Assembly (NCBI GenBank): GCA_002372465.1
Contig: DFGW01000094.1
Span: forward strand, 1 to 16,660
Origin: Butyrivibrio sp. UBA3740
GTDB taxonomy: Bacteria; Bacillota; Clostridia; Lachnospirales; Lachnospiraceae
Reading direction: 5' to 3'
Length of the DNA stretch: 16,660 nt
This document shows, one piece after another, positions 14,820 to 16,660 of this stretch. The translations under genes and the position numbers were made by a program. The notes below the pieces were generated by a model. It saw only the letters and a program-made list of their open reading frames with translations. It did not search any database and had not been told where the DNA came from. Position 1 is the stretch's first letter. The number at the start of each line of letters is the position of its first letter.

Positions 14820-15209
14820 ATGGCAGATAGTAATTTTGGCGGAGTGGTTAATTCTTTGCTCAACGGGATGAACTCAGTTCTGGGTTCCAAGACAGTTGTT
14901 GGCGAGCCAACCAAGATCGGTGACACTATCATTCTTCCTTTGGTTGATGTGTCTTTTGGGGTTGGGGCAGGCACAACTTCTGCCGATAAAAAAGATGGAG
15001 GGTGCGGTGGATTTGGTGCCAAAATGTCACCAAGCGCTGTACTTGTTATAAAAAATGGTTCAACCAAGCTTGTTAACATCAAGAATCAGGACGCAGTTAC
15101 CAAGGTCCTTGATCTGGTTCCCGACATCATGAACCGATTCTCCAGCAAGAACGAAGAAATCATGGATGATGATGCAGCAGTAGACATAGCTTTTCCTGAG
15201 GAGAAGTGA
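14820..15209 (+). CDS. GerW/YtfJ family sporulation-associated protein
   Basis: A 129-residue protein matching the Spore_YtfJ family: TVVGEPTKIGDTIILPLVDVSFGVGAG, then a Gly/Cys-rich CGGFGAKMSPSAVLVIKNG and TKLVNI, ending in VPDIMNRF and an acidic tail. In B. subtilis GerW is a spore protein needed for normal germination, but relatives also occur in bacteria not known to sporulate. The start is well supported: GGAGGGG at 14809-14815, 4 nt before ATG. It follows the DUF2953 gene as in the B. subtilis ytfI-ytfJ pair. The family assignment is firm; whether the organism sporulates cannot be decided from this window. Confidence 0.88.
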   Translation: MADSNFGGVVNSLLNGMNSVLGSKTVVGEPTKIGDTIILPLVDVSFGVGAGTTSADKKDGGCGGFGAKMSPSAVLVIKNGSTKLVNIKNQDAVTKVLDLVPDIMNRFSSKNEEIMDDDAAVDIAFPEEK

Positions 15210-15292
15210 TTTTTGCCCGAATCAATCGCCGATGAGGGTATGCAGGGAAATGGTCTGATGACAGGTCGTTTCCGGGTATGGGGGACCCTGGC

Positions 15293-15829
15293 ATGGAAGA
15301 GAAAAGAAATATCGAAGAAATCATATTGAATGGATCTGCGGATGAACTGGCCCAGCTTCGTCTTTGGCTTTTCAAGGAGAGTGTAAGACTTGAAAACCAG
15401 GAAAGTGCGCTCTCTGAGAGATACGAGAGACTTGAAAGAGACGAGATCTCTTTTAAAGAGAAGATGGATGCTGCCGAGAAGAAGCTTGAGAACGCCAGCA
15501 AGAAGCTTAACAACGACAAGGCGCTCTTTGATCAGAGACTTCGCATCCTTAACAATGGTTTTGATCAGCTCAATGCCGACAAGAAGAAGCTTGAGAGCGA
15601 GTTTATAAGGCTTGAGAGGGAAAAGGCATATCAGAGAGAGGATGAGTATGACGCTCTGGACCTTTTGTTCAGAGGTGTTGATTCTGCGCTGACTCTCAAG
15701 AAAAGATATAAGGACCTTATGAAGATGTTCCATCCTGATAATATAAGCGGAGATTCCTACATGGTTCAGCTTATCAATCAGGAATACAGCGTATTGTGCA
15801 GACAGTATGACATCAGTATGAAGGCATAA
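15293..15829 (+). CDS. Coiled-coil protein with C-terminal J-domain-like region
   Basis: A 178-residue protein from ATG 15293, preceded 7 nt upstream by GGGGGA (15280-15285); ATG 15278 is in frame and would add five residues but has a weaker site. Residues about 25-118 are a charged helix with heptad-like spacing (LSERYERLERDE, EKKLENASKKLNNDKA, ADKKKLESEF). Residues about 120-170 resemble a J-domain: ALDLLFRGVDS, LKKRYKDLMKMFHPDN with the H147-P148-D149 triad, and INQEYSVL as the following helix. J-domains stimulate DnaK ATPase; here the coiled coil might dock the partner or client (inference). It lacks the Gly/Phe and zinc regions of true DnaJ. It is 83 nt after the GerW gene; that spacer holds no supported gene. 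Confidence 0.75.
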   Translation: MEEKRNIEEIILNGSADELAQLRLWLFKESVRLENQESALSERYERLERDEISFKEKMDAAEKKLENASKKLNNDKALFDQRLRILNNGFDQLNADKKKLESEFIRLEREKAYQREDEYDALDLLFRGVDSALTLKKRYKDLMKMFHPDNISGDSYMVQLINQEYSVLCRQYDISMKA

Positions 15830-15837
15830 ATTTTGTT

Positions 15838-15866
15838 TTGACAGCATAAAATTATTATGGTATTGT
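15838..15866 (+). promoter_or_regulatory. Candidate upstream promoter (P1) ahead of recA
   Basis: A perfect -35 TTGACA (15838-15843), a 17-bp spacer and TATTGT (15861-15866) with an extended -10 TG at 15858-15859. It lies 9 nt after the J-domain gene stop. Transcription would start near 15872-15874, inside the hairpin at 15870-15900, and run toward recA about 185 nt away. Confidence 0.5.
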
Positions 15867-15869
15867 AAT

Positions 15870-15900
15870 CAAGTCATCGCCATATCTGGGCGGTGACTTG
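15870..15900 (+). other. Strong 12-bp stem-loop downstream of the J-domain gene
   Basis: CAAGTCATCGCC (15870-15881) pairs with GGCGGTGACTTG (15889-15900): twelve pairs with one G-U, and a seven-base loop ATATCTG. The tail (TGTATGTTTA) is poor in consecutive T, so it is not a textbook terminator, though it may end transcripts of the J-domain operon. It could alternatively be the 5' end structure of a P1 transcript. Confidence 0.6.
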
Positions 15901-15987
15901 TGTATGTTTAGATGGGGTCTGAACATCTGGCGTTTCTGCCGGAATTTTCACTTTTTGTAAAAAGATTATAATTTTTAAAATAATAAG

Positions 15988-16016
15988 TTGACACAATCGA
16001 ACATCTGTTTTATATT
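15988..16016 (+). promoter_or_regulatory. recA promoter (P2)
   Basis: TTGACA (15988-15993) matches the -35 consensus exactly, the spacer is 17 bp, and TATATT (16011-16016) matches 5 of 6 -10 bases. The predicted start is near 16023, leaving a leader of about 36 nt. A LexA box covers the spacer and the -10 edge and a second lies downstream, so the promoter is very likely repressed by LexA. Confidence 0.8.
15998..16011 (+). promoter_or_regulatory. LexA (SOS) box 1 at recA
   Basis: The site reads CGAAC-ATCT-GTTTT, one mismatch from the Gram-positive LexA core GAAC-N4-GTTC. It sits between the -35 and -10 of P2 and overlaps the first base of the -10, a position expected to block RNA polymerase. 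Confidence 0.7.
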
Positions 16017-16029
16017 TATATTATCACAA

Positions 16030-16043
16030 CGAACGGATGTTCT
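16030..16043 (+). promoter_or_regulatory. LexA (SOS) box 2 at recA
   Basis: The site reads CGAAC-GGAT-GTTCT, an exact GAAC-N4-GTTC core. It lies just downstream of the predicted transcription start, 32 bp (about three helical turns) from box 1, and 15 nt before the recA ATG. Confidence 0.82.
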
Positions 16044-16058
16044 AAGAAGGAGAATTGT

Positions 16059-16660
16059 ATGGAAAGAGAAGAGAAACAGAAAGCATTAGAAGCAGCACTT
16101 GGTCAGATTGAGAAGCAGTTCGGTAAAGGTGCTGTGATGAAGCTTGGAGATTCATCCGATACTATGAACATTGAGACAATACCTACAGGATCCCTGAGCC
16201 TTGATATTGCTCTTGGCCTTGGAGGAATTCCTAAGGGAAGGATCGTTGAGATCTATGGACCTGAGTCCAGTGGTAAGACAACAGTTACACTTCATATGAT
16301 CGCTGAAGTTCAGAAGAGAGGCGGAATTGCAGGATTTATTGACGCTGAACATGCCCTTGACCCTGTATATGCCAAGAATATTGGAGTTGATGTAGATAAC
16401 CTCTATATTTCACAGCCTGATTCGGGAGAACAGGCCCTTGAGATCACAGAGACCATGGTTCGTTCCGGAGCTATTGATATTGTTGTAGTTGACTCTGTAG
16501 CAGCCCTTGTTCCCAAGGCAGAGATTGACGGAGATATGGGTGATTCCCATGTGGGACTTCAGGCAAGGCTTATGTCTCAGGCACTTCGTAAGCTTACAGC
16601 TGTTATCAGCAAGTCTAATTGTACAGTAGTATTCATCAACCAGCTCCGTGAGAAGGTTGG
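16059..16660 (+). CDS. recA: RecA recombinase, 3'-truncated by window edge
   Basis: The visible 200 codons are the N-terminal part of RecA, which forms filaments on single-stranded DNA for strand exchange and triggers LexA self-cleavage. Seen: the oligomerisation helix ([20 protein letters not shown]), Walker A G67-PESSGKTT75, [10 protein letters not shown], Walker B-type [35 protein letters not shown], and [12 protein letters not shown] running into loop L2 at the window end. The ATG at 16059 follows AGAAGGAG (16046-16053). Regulation by LexA is indicated by the two upstream boxes. There is no stop before the right edge, so about 150 C-terminal residues are missing from view. Confidence 0.98.
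   Translation, partial: MEREEKQKALEAALGQIEKQFGKGAVMKLGDSSDTMNIETIPTGSLSLDIALGLGGIPKGRIVEIYGPESSGKTTVTLHMIAEVQKRGGIAGFIDAEHALDPVYAKNIGVDVDNLYISQPDSGEQALEITETMVRSGAIDIVVVDSVAALVPKAEIDGDMGDSHVGLQARLMSQALRKLTAVISKSNCTVVFINQLREKV

Noticed and set aside
15213..15329. 38-codon frame from TTG after GerW, with GAGGAG upstream
   Set aside because: It overlaps the J-domain gene start in another frame, has a non-ATG start, and encodes no recognisable peptide; the GAGGAG is within the GerW Glu-Glu codons.
15086..15847. 253-residue minus-strand open frame opposite the GerW end and the J-domain protein
   Set aside because: It is a mirror of the coiled-coil gene, whose biased codons keep the opposite frame open; it has no recognisable domain, and the plus-strand protein has family features.
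15920..15936. Third LexA-like site (TGAACATCTGGCGTTTC) upstream of recA
   Set aside because: It shares GAACATCTG with box 1, but the half-sites are seven bases apart instead of four, so it does not fit the LexA operator.
15947..15984. Terminator-like T and A runs before recA
   Set aside because: CTTTTT and AAAAAG could only pair with a two-base loop and there is no GC-rich stem, so it is AT-rich promoter-upstream DNA rather than a terminator.

Overview
The window reads as chromosomal DNA of a moderately low-GC Firmicute, most likely a Lachnospiraceae member such as Butyrivibrio, Pseudobutyrivibrio or Roseburia. The placement rests on gene content and order (ZapA, a long U32 peptidase, a SEDS/class B PBP pair, DUF2953 next to a GerW/YtfJ protein, then recA), on AG-rich Shine-Dalgarno sites, on Gram-positive LexA boxes at recA, and on a giant secreted-type protein with InlB B-repeats and Ig-like repeats. 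It is family recognition by eye; no search was run.

Layout. (1) 2-4981 (+): 3' part of a very large surface or secreted protein, open at the left edge, with tandem repeats of 570 and 618 bp, then four InlB B-repeats, a chitobiase-C-terminal-like module and about seven Ig-like repeats. (2) 5010-6566 (+): polytopic GtrII-type glucosyltransferase 28 nt downstream, probably in the same operon. (3) 6608-12241 (+): cell division and wall synthesis block of zapA, a U32 peptidase (RlhA-like), a SEDS polymerase and its partner PBP; the last three are separated by 4 and 2 nt. (4) 12247-13308 (-): convergent HD-GYP protein whose HD motif reads Tyr-Asp. (5) 13451-15829 (+): conserved hypothetical, DUF2953 protein, GerW/YtfJ protein and a coiled-coil protein with a C-terminal J-domain. 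(6) 15830-16058: regulatory region with two candidate promoters, a 12-bp hairpin and two LexA boxes, followed by recA, cut by the right edge.

How the genes fit together. zapA (Z-ring), the SEDS glycosyltransferase and the transpeptidase form a growth/division module; the SEDS and PBP resemble, in length and pairing, the RodA/PbpA pair of actinobacteria more than the long FtsI-type PBPs. The large repeat protein and GtrII suggest a surface-decoration locus. DUF2953 plus GerW matches ytfI-ytfJ of Bacillus subtilis, and recA is the expected SOS-controlled gene.

No complete novel defence or mobile system was seen: no CRISPR array, transposase, integrase, tRNA or rRNA. The points most worth a second look are the HD-to-YD change in the HD-GYP protein, the near-identical repeats and codon-use break in the giant gene, the hairpin abutting the U32 start, and the second promoter with hairpin and 18-codon ORF ahead of recA.
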